A stretch of 64,000 nt of DNA from Auricularia sp. M13 (lineage: Eukaryota > Basidiomycota > Agaricomycetes > Auriculariales > Auriculariaceae), in the NCBI GenBank assembly GCA_037042915.1, contig CM073199.1, positions 1,612,001 through 1,676,000 on the forward strand. The letters are read 5' to 3'. Shown piece by piece: positions 1-10,831 of this stretch. Within the stretch, counting starts at the first letter, position 1. Every line of letters starts with the position of its first letter. Both the position numbers and the translations under genes were made by a program. Below the pieces are notes generated by a model that worked only from the letters and a program-made list of their open reading frames with translations, had not been told where the DNA came from and did not search any database.

Positions 1-1645
1 AACCGTCCCCTGAACTGCAAATTTATCGAACCTTTCAAAGGGACTGGGTGGGCTCCCTGATCCCCTACGGCGAAGCATGGCGCGAGAATCGTCGCGTGGT
101 GCACTACTTCTTCCACGAGGGCGCAGCCAGGCGGTACCGCGAGATGCAAACGGCGCGCAATCTCACGCTCCTACAAGACCTACTTCGCGCGCCCGCAGAC
201 TTCGCAGAGCACATCCGGCACTGGACGGCGGCAAGCATCATGTCTCTTGCATACGATATCGACGTCGCACGAGCAAACGATCCGTGGGTTAGGCTTGCCG
301 ACTCAGCGTTCGAGGTCATGACGGGTGCCGGGCTACCCGGGCGGTATGCTGTGGACTGGGTTCCGCTGCGTGAGACAGCTCCCCTTCCCGCGAAGCAAGT
401 TTCTTATCAGTACTATGCTGCAGTGAAATATGTTCCCGCCTGGTTCCCCGGAGCAGGATTTCAGAAAATGGCCCGCGAATCACGCGTGGTCGCGGACCGC
501 GCCCGCTTTGCGCCTTTGCAGCAAGTCAAAGCACAGATAGTAAGCGACCGAACTGTCTCTAATGCAAGCTAGCATCCGTTAATCAGTTGTCGTAGAACTC
601 AGGAAAGAGCGGGACATCAGTGGCAGCTTCCCTCCTTCAGAATGGCCTGGAAGGCCGGCCCATTTCCGAGGAGCTCGTTGCTAACGCAGCCGGCGTGATA
701 TATCTAGGTGCGCAGCGTCGTCGTCGTACCGATGAGACCCGCTCACTATTTCCCCGCACACGCAGGCGGCGCTGAGACCACTGTCGCAGTGGTCACCGCG
801 TTCTTCTTGTGCATGGTTTTGAACCCTGCCAAACAACACGCTGCACAGGAAGAAATCGACCGTGTTCTTGGTCACGGGCGCCTTCCGGAGTTTTCAGACA
901 GGAAAGTACTGCCGTATGTTGAGAGCGTTTTGCTCGAGGTGTACAGACTGTACCCGGTCCTTCCGCTGGGCACGTATATTTCCTGTTCCTGAGTGACCCA
1001 TGAGAGCAGTTTCTGATGACTGCGACGATAGCTATTGGCCGTCGAGTAATGGAAGAAGATGAATACGCTGGTATGAGAATCCCCAAGGGTGCGACGATTA
1101 TTCCCAATTTATGGTGCGTCCGATGTGGCTGCCTTTCACACCTCACATCATATCTCAACGTCAAAGGTCAATACTGCGCGACGAGAACGTCTATAACAAC
1201 CCCGAAGACTTCATCCCTGAGCGCTACATGAAGGGCGGTAAATTGGATCTGATGGCAAAGACAGACCCCCGCCGAGTTCTCTTTGGGTTCGGAAGGTATA
1301 CTTTCTGGAAATATTCTCCACATGCCCCCAAAATAATTACAACTGCAAGGCGGATCTGTCCCGGGCGCCACTACGCTGACGCCTCAGCATGGCTAGCAGT
1401 TGCAACTATCCTCGCATGTTTCGACATTTCGCCTACAAAGGACAAAGACGGAAACGATGTGCTTCCAGGCGGGGAGCTTCGAAAAGGGCTCGTCACGTGA
1501 GTAGTACTGTACATCTCCTGCCCTTTGAACAGCGGGTTAATTGTACAAACACAATGGCAGCTGCCCTCGGCCGTTCAAATGCGAAATCGCCCCGCGCTCC
1601 GATGAAACCAGACGGCTACTAGAGGTCGTCATAGACACGCTGTGA
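1..1645 (+). CDS. Cytochrome P450, OrdA-like (5' end outside window)
   Basis: Heme-thiolate monooxygenase of the basidiomycete OrdA-like type; the substrate is unknown. The first coding bases seen are near 42 (DWVGSLIPYGEAWREN, helix C region). Spliced by eye, the exons give the I-helix GGAETT motif (about 765-785), the K-helix ExxR as EVYR (about 937), a PERY motif (about 1222) and, across an intron, FGFGR joined to RRICPGRHYAD, the heme-binding loop with its Cys. The last intron is 1497-1560 and the final exon reads CPRPFKCEI and stops at TGA 1643-1645. I saw no disabling change across about eight exons, so it looks functional. The N-terminal anchor and proline hinge lie upstream of the window. 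It faces the P450 at 1956-4043 tail to tail, and the two are very similar. Family membership is sure; subfamily is not. Confidence 0.9.
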
Positions 1646-1955
1646 TAGCTGAGTTCAGACGATGATGGGGTGCGGCTCTGCACGAGTCCGATATGTGAAT
1701 TCCGTCTGTCTGTCATAATCGAGAGGTCTGCGAGGAGGAGAAGTATGGACCGGCTTTTAGATTTACGACGGCTGGGCGGTGGTGATCTCCATTATCCCTT
1801 CTTAGCGACCTGCAACATTGTCGAGCTCCTTCGCAGACTTTACGTTCGAAGATAATCATTCAAAGGCAACGAGCTATTGTACCTGTTATATATGTTACTA
1901 CAGGTGTATGTGCTTTCAGGTAGCTCTACACATAACGATGCAGTGACTCGGAGTG

Positions 1956-4043
1956 TCACAGTGTGTCAGTGACAATCTGCAGCAGCCGTCTGGTCTCTGC
2001 GGAGCGCAGGGTGATGTTACATTTGAACGGCCAAGGACAACTGTCATTCCACAATTATGCCATGACTCGCAGGGTAGGGGATTTACTCACGCGACAAGTC
2101 CGCGGTCTTGGAGCTCATCATTGGGGAGCTCATCTCTCCCGTCTTTGTTCTGCGCAGGTGCAATATCAAAGCAGGCAACGATAGTGGCAACCGCCAGCCA
2201 AGCTGAGGCGTCCGCGAAATGGCGCCCAGGACAGATGCGCCTTGTTGTGATATAATTTCATCAACTCGCCTCGTAGAAAATGTTTGTGCAGCTTACCTTC
2301 CAAATCCAAAGAGTGGCCCACGCGGGTCTGTCGTGGCGGTCAGTGCCAACTTACCATCCTTCATGTAGCGCTCGGGTATGAAATCTCCTGGGCTTGTATA
2401 GACATTCTCGTTGCGCAGAATTGACCTATGAATGTCAGCATACGTTGATACGCATTAAGACAGGCATGCACCCACCAAACGTTGGGAACAACCGTTGCGC
2501 CTTTAGGGATCCTCATGCCAGCGTATTCATCTTCTTCCATTGCTCGATGACCGATTGCTTTCAACGCTGGCATCAGAACGTGCACCTCACGCCCTGCATA
2601 TATGCATACCTAACGGGAGGACGGGGTACAGTCGGTATACCTCGAGTAAGACGCTTTCAATGTATGGCAATGACGGCCTGTCCGAGAATTCTGGAAGGCG
2701 CCCGTGACCGAGAATGTCGTCAATTTCTTCTTGCGCGGCCCGCTGCTTCGCAGGATGTAAAACCATGCACAGAACGAATGCGGTGATCACCGCGACTGTG
2801 GACTCCGCGCCTCCTTATGGGTCGGGAAACATTGAGAGATATGGTCTTTTCAAAGACAGAAGGACGCATACCTATGTATATCGCGCCCGCTGCGTTGGCA
2901 ATAAGCTCCTCAGAGATGGTCCGCCCTTCGAATCCATTCTGAAGCAGGGAAGCTGCCACTGATGTCCCACTCTTTCCGGCGTTCTTCATCACGTGAGTAG
3001 TGAGTTATAACCGTCGTGAAAGATAAGGATGGTGTGCCTACAATTTGTGCCTTGACCTCGTCCAAAGGCGCAAACCGGATACGGTCCGCAACCTCACGCG
3101 AAAGTCGGGCCTTCTTCTGAAATCCAGCTCCAGGGAACCATGCGGGAATATACCTTACTGCAGGTATAATAGCAGATCAATCAATATGACGCTCGTTTTC
3201 CGAGCGCGGAATGTATCTCACGCCAGGGTATCCAGTCGACAGCATACTGCCCGGGCAGCCCACTACCTCTGACGACATCGAACGCCGAGTCGGCAAGCCT
3301 GACCCATGGATCTTCCCTCGGCGCCACGTCAATGTCGTATGCAAGTGACATGATACTCGACGCCGCCAGGTGCCGGATGTGGTCCAAGAAGTCGGCGGGA
3401 GAATGGAGCAAGTCTTGTAAGAACGCGAGATTGCGCGTCGTTTGCAGCTCGCGATATCGCCTTGATGCGTCCTCGTGAAAGAAGTGGTGCACAACCCGCC
3501 GATTCTCCCGCCATTCTTCGCCATAGGGCATCAGGGAGCCCAGCCAGGACCTTTGACAGGACCGTTGAGTCGAGCTAAAGCTGGAAGGCAGTAACCCTCA
3601 CCATCCCATGCTGTTACAGCCATATTAAATATACCATGTTTTGAAACTGAAGGGAAGCGATACGCACAGTTCGGAGAGCATGTTAAATGCGGGTCGGTCA
3701 GAGTAAATGCTTCCTCGCCTGTCGAGCAGCTCTGTGACAGCATCCAGCGAATTCAAGACAATGAAACGCTGCGTGAGCACGCGCAGGTACACAACGGGAC
3801 CTAGAAATCGCGCTTCATAAGCAGAAGAGGCTAGGACTTGTTCGCCGCACCATAGAGCTTGCCCAACTGTGCGAATGCTAGCCACTGGTCCGACTTCGGA
3901 ACGTCGTGTACATTGCCTAGAATCGCGTGCCGCGGAGGACCAGGAGGGAGAGGGAGTGATGATTTACGCCGCCCGAGAAACACCGCGGCAGAAAAGATGA
4001 AGAGGCAGACAATGACCAAGTAGTAGGTGCTGACGTGAATCAT
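1956..4043 (-). CDS. Cytochrome P450, OrdA-like
   Basis: Complete P450 gene. The protein starts with a membrane anchor (MIHVSTYYLVIVCLFIFSA) followed by the proline hinge LPLPPGPP, so it should be ER-anchored with a cytosolic catalytic domain. Visible motifs on the minus strand are WRENRRVVHHFF (helix C), EVYR in helix K, PERY, and FGFGR spliced to RRICPGRHFADA with the heme Cys. The last exon ends PFKCNITLRS...TDTL with stop at 1956-1958. It has about ten short introns. Proteins 1 and 2 share long near-identical stretches (for example SVAASLLQNG, EEDEYAGMRIPKGAT), so they are recent paralogues in inverted, convergent orientation with only about 310 bp between stops. A TATATA box lies 60 bp before the ATG. 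Substrate unknown. Confidence 0.9.
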
Positions 4044-4102
4044 GGTGGTGGGCCACTGGAAATAGGCGAATTTACAACTTGAAGTGACGAGCGAGCCCAG
4101 GA

Positions 4103-4108
4103 TATATA
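4103..4108 (-). promoter_or_regulatory. TATA-like box of the P450 at 1956-4043
   Basis: TATATA on the minus strand, 60 bp before the ATG at 4043. The same 50-60 bp spacing recurs before several other genes in the window. Confidence 0.5.
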
Positions 4109-5207
4109 GTGTGCACGAGCGCTCGTTCCAGTTGCCCAGTCATTGGAGCGTGAGGCCAGAGGGCTGTGGGTTGACAGCAAGCCTGAGGGGCCTCGGGAAT
4201 CATGCAATCATGGTTCAGTATATCCGTTAGAGCCTGTCAGAAGCCCGAGGCCACTCATGTACTTGATGACGTACCAATGACTACACCTATACGGCACCTC
4301 CGCTGCCAGATGGCCTGTTTCGAGGCGCCAGACGTCCCGCCGAGTGTCATTTCACTGTCAAGGGCGTTGCTTACACTTAGTATGACATGACTGTAGCGAA
4401 GAGATGAAAAGCTTCGACGCAGCTGGAGCATATGATGACTGATCCTGGACCAAGACGAAATCTCGTCCTGCAAGGGACAAACAGCCGGACTTACCAACAA
4501 ATTGAGCGCGGGCTCCTATCCTGGATTGTATAGGCCAACTGGCAGAAGACCTCAGAACTCGACGGAGACACTTGGGCTTGTTTCCAGGTGTACGCTGCGG
4601 TCCGGGTGTCGTGACCACAGACAGGATCAGGCGTACGCCGTATGCCAACGAAGGGGTTCGATTCAACAACCCTGGCAAGGCGGGGCACGGGAAAAGGTAG
4701 ACATTGGAGCCAACGCATTTGGCAGCGATGCGCGAATGAGCATATCCCGGCGAGTTCTCCATGCTGGCGCGCTGTTCCTCTCCACCGAGGTCCGGACGTG
4801 GAGATCGTCGTCAACAATTGCATCAGTCTGCAAAGTGTTTGGTGAAACCAGCGGCAACATGTCTGGGGAAAGCGAAGCGCTGACAGCCCTCTGACAGCTG
4901 CAGCAAACGTACTGGATGGAAGAGTCAGCACGAAACGCCTGCGCCATGGCAGAATGGGATGCGCCCGTCCAACAGCAAACCGTAAAATTCAATCAAACAC
5001 TAGGAGAGACACTGGTACTGTCGCAAATAGGCAGCGGGACCGACGGCGTCTGAGTGAAGAGACGCGGGGAAGAGCAAGTCGATCAGGACGGGCGCGGCAA
5101 ATACAAGAAATAAGACGAAAATAACGTGAGCAACAGTCGGGGGAGAGACGGAAGCGCTGCGACAGGGGCCAGCCGCGATGATGGCAAGGGTAGAGGTGGG
5201 TATGTCA
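4109..5207. other. Intergenic stretch without a supportable gene
   Basis: About 1.1 kb between the P450 promoter and the 3' end of the secreted barrel protein. Both strands have open frames of up to about 145 codons (4491-4931 minus, 4502-4894 plus), but they overlap each other, lack recognisable motifs and have no convincing splice partners. A GGTTCGATTC string near 4655 recalls a tRNA T-loop but cannot form the arm. Confidence 0.4.
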
Positions 5208-6236
5208 TCAGACCTGGACCTCGGCATCGACGGCGACGGCGGCGTTGAGCATCTCGGCAAGGCCGAGAACAGCCTGCTTGAGCCCGACGATGTTCTCTGG
5301 GCCAGTGGGCGTAGGAGTGCTCGTCGTCGTCGTCGTTGTGGTCGTGGTGGATGTAGAAGTGGAGGTTCCGCGCGTCTTCGTGCTGGTGGGCTTGTGCGTG
5401 CTCGACGGCTTCGGCGTCCAGGTGGACGTGGGCTTGGGTTTGGGCGTCCAGGTCGACGTGGGCTTGGGTGACGGCTTCGGCGATGGTTTTGGGGAAGGCT
5501 TGGGAGCAGGAGAGCTGTCCTCGCCTGCCCAGGACCACGTCACGTAGAGAACGCCCGCACCGAGCGATGAGAAATGCTGGAAGAGGCCCTTCGAGAAGTC
5601 AAGGCCGCCATACGGGCACCCGGGGCACTGATGGGCACATGATCAGCCTGAGGGCCCAGTGCAGAATGTATAATGCAGCGCCTACCTCGTCCATGACGGT
5701 GGCCGTGGCTGAAATGCCCTTATAGGAGATGTTGATCTTCCTGAAGCAGTTCGGGCCAGGGTAGCCTGTACCAGGAGACGTTGAGCTGCAGCCAGTCAAG
5801 ATGCAATGGCACATACCTCCACCGTACTGAGGCGAGTTGAGGGCAACAATCTACAACGCACGGAATCGAAAGTGGGTCTTCGCAATTCAAGTGATAAATA
5901 AAAAGCGAACGCACGTAGTCACCGGGCACATTGCGCTTGCCGCAGGCGCCTCTGGAGAGCCAATGAGCATGGCAGCAGGTGCGAAATGCTGAATACGCAC
6001 AGTCCAACATCATACCAAGTAACCCTTGCATTCGTAAAGGCCCGCTTGGCCAGAACGTGGGTGCCGTTGTTCTCGACCGTCTCCACTTCTTCGAACAGAG
6101 GCTGGGGCTCAGGACCAAGCACGGGGGAGCGGTTGGCGAGCTCGTGGTGTCTTCTGGCGACGCCTGCGGGGGCGTTGCCGTGGATGGAGGCGAATGCAAC
6201 GCCGGCGGCGAGGGCGAGGGTAGCAAGGACCTGCAT
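5208..6236 (-). CDS. Secreted double-psi beta-barrel (RlpA/barwin-like) protein with P/T-rich tail
   Basis: Five exons (6236-6001, 5951-5915, 5850-5817, 5765-5686, 5627-5208) join in frame to give 268 residues. A signal peptide (MQVLATLALAAGVAFASIHG) is followed by a variable region and then a DPBB core with the family hallmarks: VTWYDVGLGACGKRN, NSPQYGG, GPNCFRKI, and VMDECPGCPYGGLDFSKGLF with conserved Cys and the D-x-S segment. The barrel ends in VTWSWAG. The C-terminus is a low-complexity stalk with KPSP repeats, WTPKP repeats and a run of Thr, likely heavily O-glycosylated, then about 40 ordinary residues. Such proteins act outside the cell, often at walls, or as cerato-platanin/expansin-like or protease-inhibitor-like factors. 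The exact role is unknown and no enzymatic activity can be assigned. Confidence 0.88.
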
Positions 6237-7128
6237 AAGTGATTCTTTGCCGTTGGGAGTAACGAGCGGGCTAGGTAAAACGAGTGTGTGCGCCTGGCGC
6301 AGGGGGGCGGCGGGAGATCAGACAGACAGATGCGTTGAGCTTGAGCGGACTGTTGGTTGTCACCTCGCTTGCGCCGGGTTTTGCCATCGCACTTGTCCCC
6401 GATGGCCGCAAATCCCTACTGTACCTGTATCCACAAATTTATAATATAGCCAGTGAGAGAAAAATTCTGTGAATCCTTGTAAATCTCTATGATCCTCCTC
6501 AAACGGAGGAATGCTGCTCTACCTATTTCTGGACTGATGTCCTATCCACCGAATCGCCGGCAATGTATAACAGCCGATCATCCACATCTCGTCGCTCAAC
6601 ATAACACAACGTATACAATCAGGGAAAACCAGCTCAATCCGCTACACCGCCTCCTGGGAAACGCCTCAAAGGCGTGTATCCGATACGCAGGACGAAGCCG
6701 ACTTCCTGTCAGCGGGCGTCAAAGCAGTGGCTTGTGACCCATTGCCAGGTAGTGGGCACGTTCTCAAGGCCTTTATAAGTGTTGAAAGGCAGCTTGTGAC
6801 TTGAGGGCCTGCAGGGTTGCGCACCTGGCCTGCTCCAACATTGCACCAATGTAACCCCATACGACGCAGGCATCTGCAATCAGGCCAAATCAGTGTTGAC
6901 CCGCGAAGCCCTTCGAAGCGCTGTGGCGATCTAGACACATAGCGGCAGAGCGAACGCCTCGCGTTCTGCACGATGGGTGGTGATGAGAGGATGTCGAAGC
7001 TCCGGGCGTGGCCGTCCTTCCATGGCGGATGTTGTGCCTTTCATAGCGATACCTGTGGCCATAAAAGCCAACGTCGTGAAGGAACGACCCCATCGTCTTC
7101 TGTGTCGAGCACCTGCACCAACATCAGC
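6237..7128. other. Divergent intergenic region between barrel protein and vWA gene
   Basis: About 890 bp shared upstream region of two divergently transcribed genes. It holds an AT-rich spot with TTTATAATATA near 6438-6450 that could serve the minus-strand gene, but at about 200 bp it is farther from the ATG than usual here. No supportable gene. Confidence 0.4.
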
Positions 7129-8840
7129 ATGCCCAACATCATTGGCAACGCAGACGCCAAACTCGAGATCGGTGGTGTCACCGCCAGAAAGCTCAGCAAC
7201 TACCTCACGTCAGTCAACGTCGACAACAACGTATAGTAGAGGACTCACGAGTCTCTCAGCTCCTATGACACGCTTTTCCTCATCGACGACTCGGCCAGCG
7301 TACGTTGACCTGTGTCCCGACTCGCAGGCGACTGCCCGCTGACGTATCTGTCGCAGATGCAAGGCGCAGTGTGGAACAGCGTCAAGACCGCCCTTATCGG
7401 CCTGGCAAAGGAGGCCTCCAAGTTCGACGGCGATGGAGTTAGCCTGCGCTTCTTCAACTCGCTGCATAAGTGCGACAATGCCAAGGTAAAGTCCAGCGTG
7501 GTTTTCGAGTAGGACGATCCTAACCTTGCCTCGCAGACACTGGAGGACATCAAGGACACAATGGACAAGGTCTATCCCAAGGGCGTCGCACCGATCGGCA
7601 ATAAATTGAAGACGATCATGACGGAGCTCTTGGGCAAGCTGGTGAACGCGCTGCGCAAGAGTGTCGACGCGCTCTACGCCGTTAAGCCGCTCAACATCAT
7701 CGTCCTGACTAGCGGTGAATTCAGTAAGCGCCAGATTCCATGTCCCGGGAGAATGAAGCTGATCCTGGTCGTAGCCGAGAGCGCCGAGCATATCATAAAA
7801 ACGATCCACCCCGTCATCCAGCAGATCAAGCACATCAAGACGCCGCCCAACTTCCAGCGCTACATCGGCATCGAATTCGTCCAGCTCGGCGAGAGTCAAG
7901 AAGGGTCGGAGACCCTTCAGGAGTTGGATGATGCGAACGTCGAGGACGAAGTGTGCCCCATCGAGATTCCCAACATGGACGAAAGGCTGACGTTTGAGCA
8001 GGACATCATCGACACGACGCGCTGGACGGAGGACTTGTCTACGCACAACTTGTTCAAGATCCTCCTTGGCGCTATCAACAAGGACATCGACGAAGAGGAG
8101 GCGGACTACACGCAAGCTCCGAAGCCCGAGCCTGTATCGTTCCCTGGCGCAAACAAGCCTGTGTACCCAGAAGCGCTGAGGTGGGTCCCATCCAGCAGGT
8201 TGCCGCATGGCCAACTGACCCGATTGACTGGCAGACCCAACGAGAAGGCGTTCATCATCCCTCACGGATGCAAGGCCCTCGTGTCGGCAGTGCGTGGTGC
8301 AGACCAAAGGTGCTCAACGGAGCGCTAACCTGCAGACGCCTTCAGAAATCGAACGCAAGCCTGCTGCAGCGTGTGCAACTGCAGCTGCGCACCTGGGCGG
8401 CGGACGGGTACTCGCTCGTGGACATGCCCGGCCTGACCTACTTCCTCGAGGGCAGCGGCGAGGGCTGCGACCTGACGAACCCGAATGCGCCGGGCAAGGC
8501 GTCGCGCGTCATTACGATCAGCACGCCCGGATGGCTGGTCATCAAGACGCTGCACGCCCGCCCGGCTGGCGAGGGGACGCAGTTCTTCGACTCCCCGAAT
8601 AAGCTGCTGTCCGAGGTGCGCGAGCCTGATGGTGGTTTCAGTTTTATAACGCTAACCTCAAATTGTAGGAGCCTACCTCGACCACGACCTGCTATATGGT
8701 GCGCCCCAGCGCCGCAGCATGAAGTGAAAATGGACTTATGGTGCTTGTAGGTTGGCGCGGAGGACGGCGGGTTTGGCACCAAGCCCGACTTGGACTTCGA
8801 CGACACGCTCATCAAGATCGTCGTGGAGAGGCTTGCGTGA
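7129..8840 (+). CDS. von Willebrand factor A-domain protein
   Basis: Fungal vWA-domain protein of unknown function. From ATG 7129 the exons 7129-7208, 7260-7299, 7357-7485 and 7537 onward join in frame. The domain opens with SYDTLFLIDDSASM, which gives the D-x-S-x-S metal-ion-dependent adhesion motif split across an intron, then GLAKEASKFDGDGVSLRFFN, LNIIVLTSGE and YIGIEFVQLG...GSETLQELDD, the usual late strands. After the domain, short introns near 8180-8235 and 8309-8334 lead to a C-terminal half (GYSLVDMPGLTYFLEG, TISTPGWLVIK) and the final exon ending IVVERLA with TGA 8838-8840. The segment near 7726-7760, just after LTSGEF, does not match the family well; it could be a short intron, a divergent loop or a small frame change. 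No signal peptide, so probably cytosolic. Confidence 0.82.
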
Positions 8841-9706
8841 AGGCCGTGGAGACGCGCATACTCATTTGCCCGTGCCTGCGGACACGCATGTTGACATGAG
8901 TTTCATTCTGAATCGTAGTCAAATGCACTAGAATCGAAATTTTTGGGCAGATCATGCTGAAGTCGCGCTGATAGCTTGAGGCTGGAAAGGGTGGCTTCAT
9001 CAGGACGCGAGCCTCGAAATGCCGAATTGCGGTAGAGTCGAAAAATGTAGTCAAGTTATACGGCACGCATCGGAACGAAGCGCTGGTCTTCAGTGACAGG
9101 GGGCCGGACATGGTCAGATTGTTGCGCGTGAAGGACAGTACGCGAAACGCGGTCGGGTGAAGTGGAGCAGGGCAAGCCGCATGAGCGCTCTCCGGCAGAG
9201 TCCGTGTGAAGCTTGAGCTTCGCTCATGATCAAACTCGTGTTTTCGTCCTCACAACTATTGCAACGCGCATAGAGGATATGTCACTCGTCCAACAAATGC
9301 AGGTTGTTTCTGGGTCTACATTCGGATAAATCAAGTCGGAGATGGACTCACCGCAGAAGCGCGCTCAGGAATCGATCCCGTTAGACTCTAACAGCGCACC
9401 CCGGCCGATAACTGATAAACACGCTGGTAACTTAGGAAGGATGGATTGGGCGCTTGCCCTCTAACGTGCAAGCCCGTCTGCCAGGACGAACCCGAACTGG
9501 AGCCACAGTGATGGACACTTCGTTCTTTTCGCTGGTCCTTCGAGCGCGTCAAATGATCCGGCGCGGCGTCCTAGATGTGCCCTCTGCTCTGTCGACAACC
9601 GGGTCACGGGCTAGTCACGGGGTCTCCTGCGGGCGCCGGCGATTCATTGGCCTACATATTCCCAATCTAATCGATTGACAGAAGCATTCCTTTTCTTCGC
9701 ACTACC
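8841..9706. other. Intergenic stretch, nothing recognised
   Basis: About 870 bp between two plus-strand genes. Only short open frames without motifs are present. Just before the next ATG there is an ATTGG (reverse CCAAT) near 9648 and a weak ACATATT, but no clear TATA box. Confidence 0.35.
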
Positions 9707-10831
9707 ATGTCCATCCCAGATTTTGACGACCTGCCCAAGGTCGAGGGCATGCCGCAAGGCTGCGCCTGGGGCATTTTCGACAAGGAGAAGGGGAAGAAGG
9801 ATTTGCTTGGCACGCTCAACCTCCTCACGCCGGACGTTGTAAAGGCCGCCGGTGCTGAAGTGAAGGAGGGAATCTCTGTCTCGCTGAAGTATGTCGCTGA
9901 TCCACAGCAAGAGCCCGAATGTGGCTAACGCGGAAAACGTAGCTGGCCGCTGAACGGCATGAAGATGGAGGTCTTCGGTCGCAAGAAGCTTGTGCACACG
10001 GTGGCAGGCTCGATCAACACTCCTGTCGCCGCCCACATCTGGGACGATACTGTGGAATTCAACACGCAGTCCAGCTCGCAGTGGGACTCACTCTGCCACT
10101 TCTTGCACCAGCCCACGGGGCTGGCGTACAACGGCATCGCGTGCCCATCCCCCGAGGCATTTACGAAGGCCACGACAGAAGAAGTCGAGCAACCGACGCT
10201 CGACCACTGGCACGCGCGAGGAGGGCTCGTTGCGCGGGGCGTGCTGATCGATTATAAGGCCTACGTCGAGGAACAGGGCAAGGACTACACGCCACTCTCG
10301 CAAACGCGGATTACCGTCGAGGAAATCGAGGCCATCGCGAAGCACCAGGGCGTTGAGTTCCGGCGTGGCGACGTGCTCATAATTCGTACAGGCTGGACGG
10401 AAGCCCTGGAGCCTCTCGACGCCGATGGACAGCTCCAAGAGCTCATAAAAGGCGGAGGCTGTACCGGCGTGCATGGCTCAGTCGCCACGGCCAAATGGGT
10501 ATGGAATAAGCATTTTGCCGCAGTCGCCGGCGACGCCGTCGCTTTTGAGGCTATTCCGCCTCTGAAGGAAGATGGCACTCCGGGAGACCCGACCAAAGAA
10601 CTGGGTTTGTCGATCGTCTTGATTGTGCGACATTTATGCTGAAATGTCGCCGTAGTGCTTCACCCTTGGTTCCTCAGCATGTTTGGCATGCCTATCGGCG
10701 AGCTCTGGGACCTCAAGCGCCTCTCAGAAGTTTGCAAGCAGCTTAAGAGGTACAGCTTCCTGCTGACCTCCGTTCCCCTCCGCGTTCCCGGCCTTGTCGG
10801 CTCCCCGCCGAACGCCCTGGCAATCTTCTGA
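9707..10831 (+). CDS. Putative cyclase / kynurenine formamidase-like hydrolase
   Basis: Member of the cyclase family (PF04199-type fold), metal-dependent hydrolases related to arylformamidase and to isatin hydrolase. Three exons, 9707-9888, 9943-10604 and 10656-10831, join in frame to 339 residues. The fungal version of the metal-binding region is visible as NTQSSSQWDSLCHF; it replaces the bacterial HxGTHxDxPxH signature. Then come a GVLIDYK segment, GDVLIIRTGWTEAL, CTGVHGSVATAKW and a C-terminal VLHPWFLSMFGMPIGELWDLKRL, all typical of the fungal group. The branch site GGCTAACG is visible in intron 1. No targeting signal. The substrate cannot be read from sequence; amide or lactone hydrolysis is the family expectation. 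Confidence 0.88.

Noticed and set aside
1826-1870. Similarity of DNA past the first P450 to 63730-63785
   Set aside because: About 75 percent over only 55 bp, no coding sense and no repeat ends; could be chance or a weak dispersed repeat, so not called.
4640-4690. tRNA-like GGTTCGATTC string
   Set aside because: The T-arm stem does not pair and no anticodon or D arm is present.
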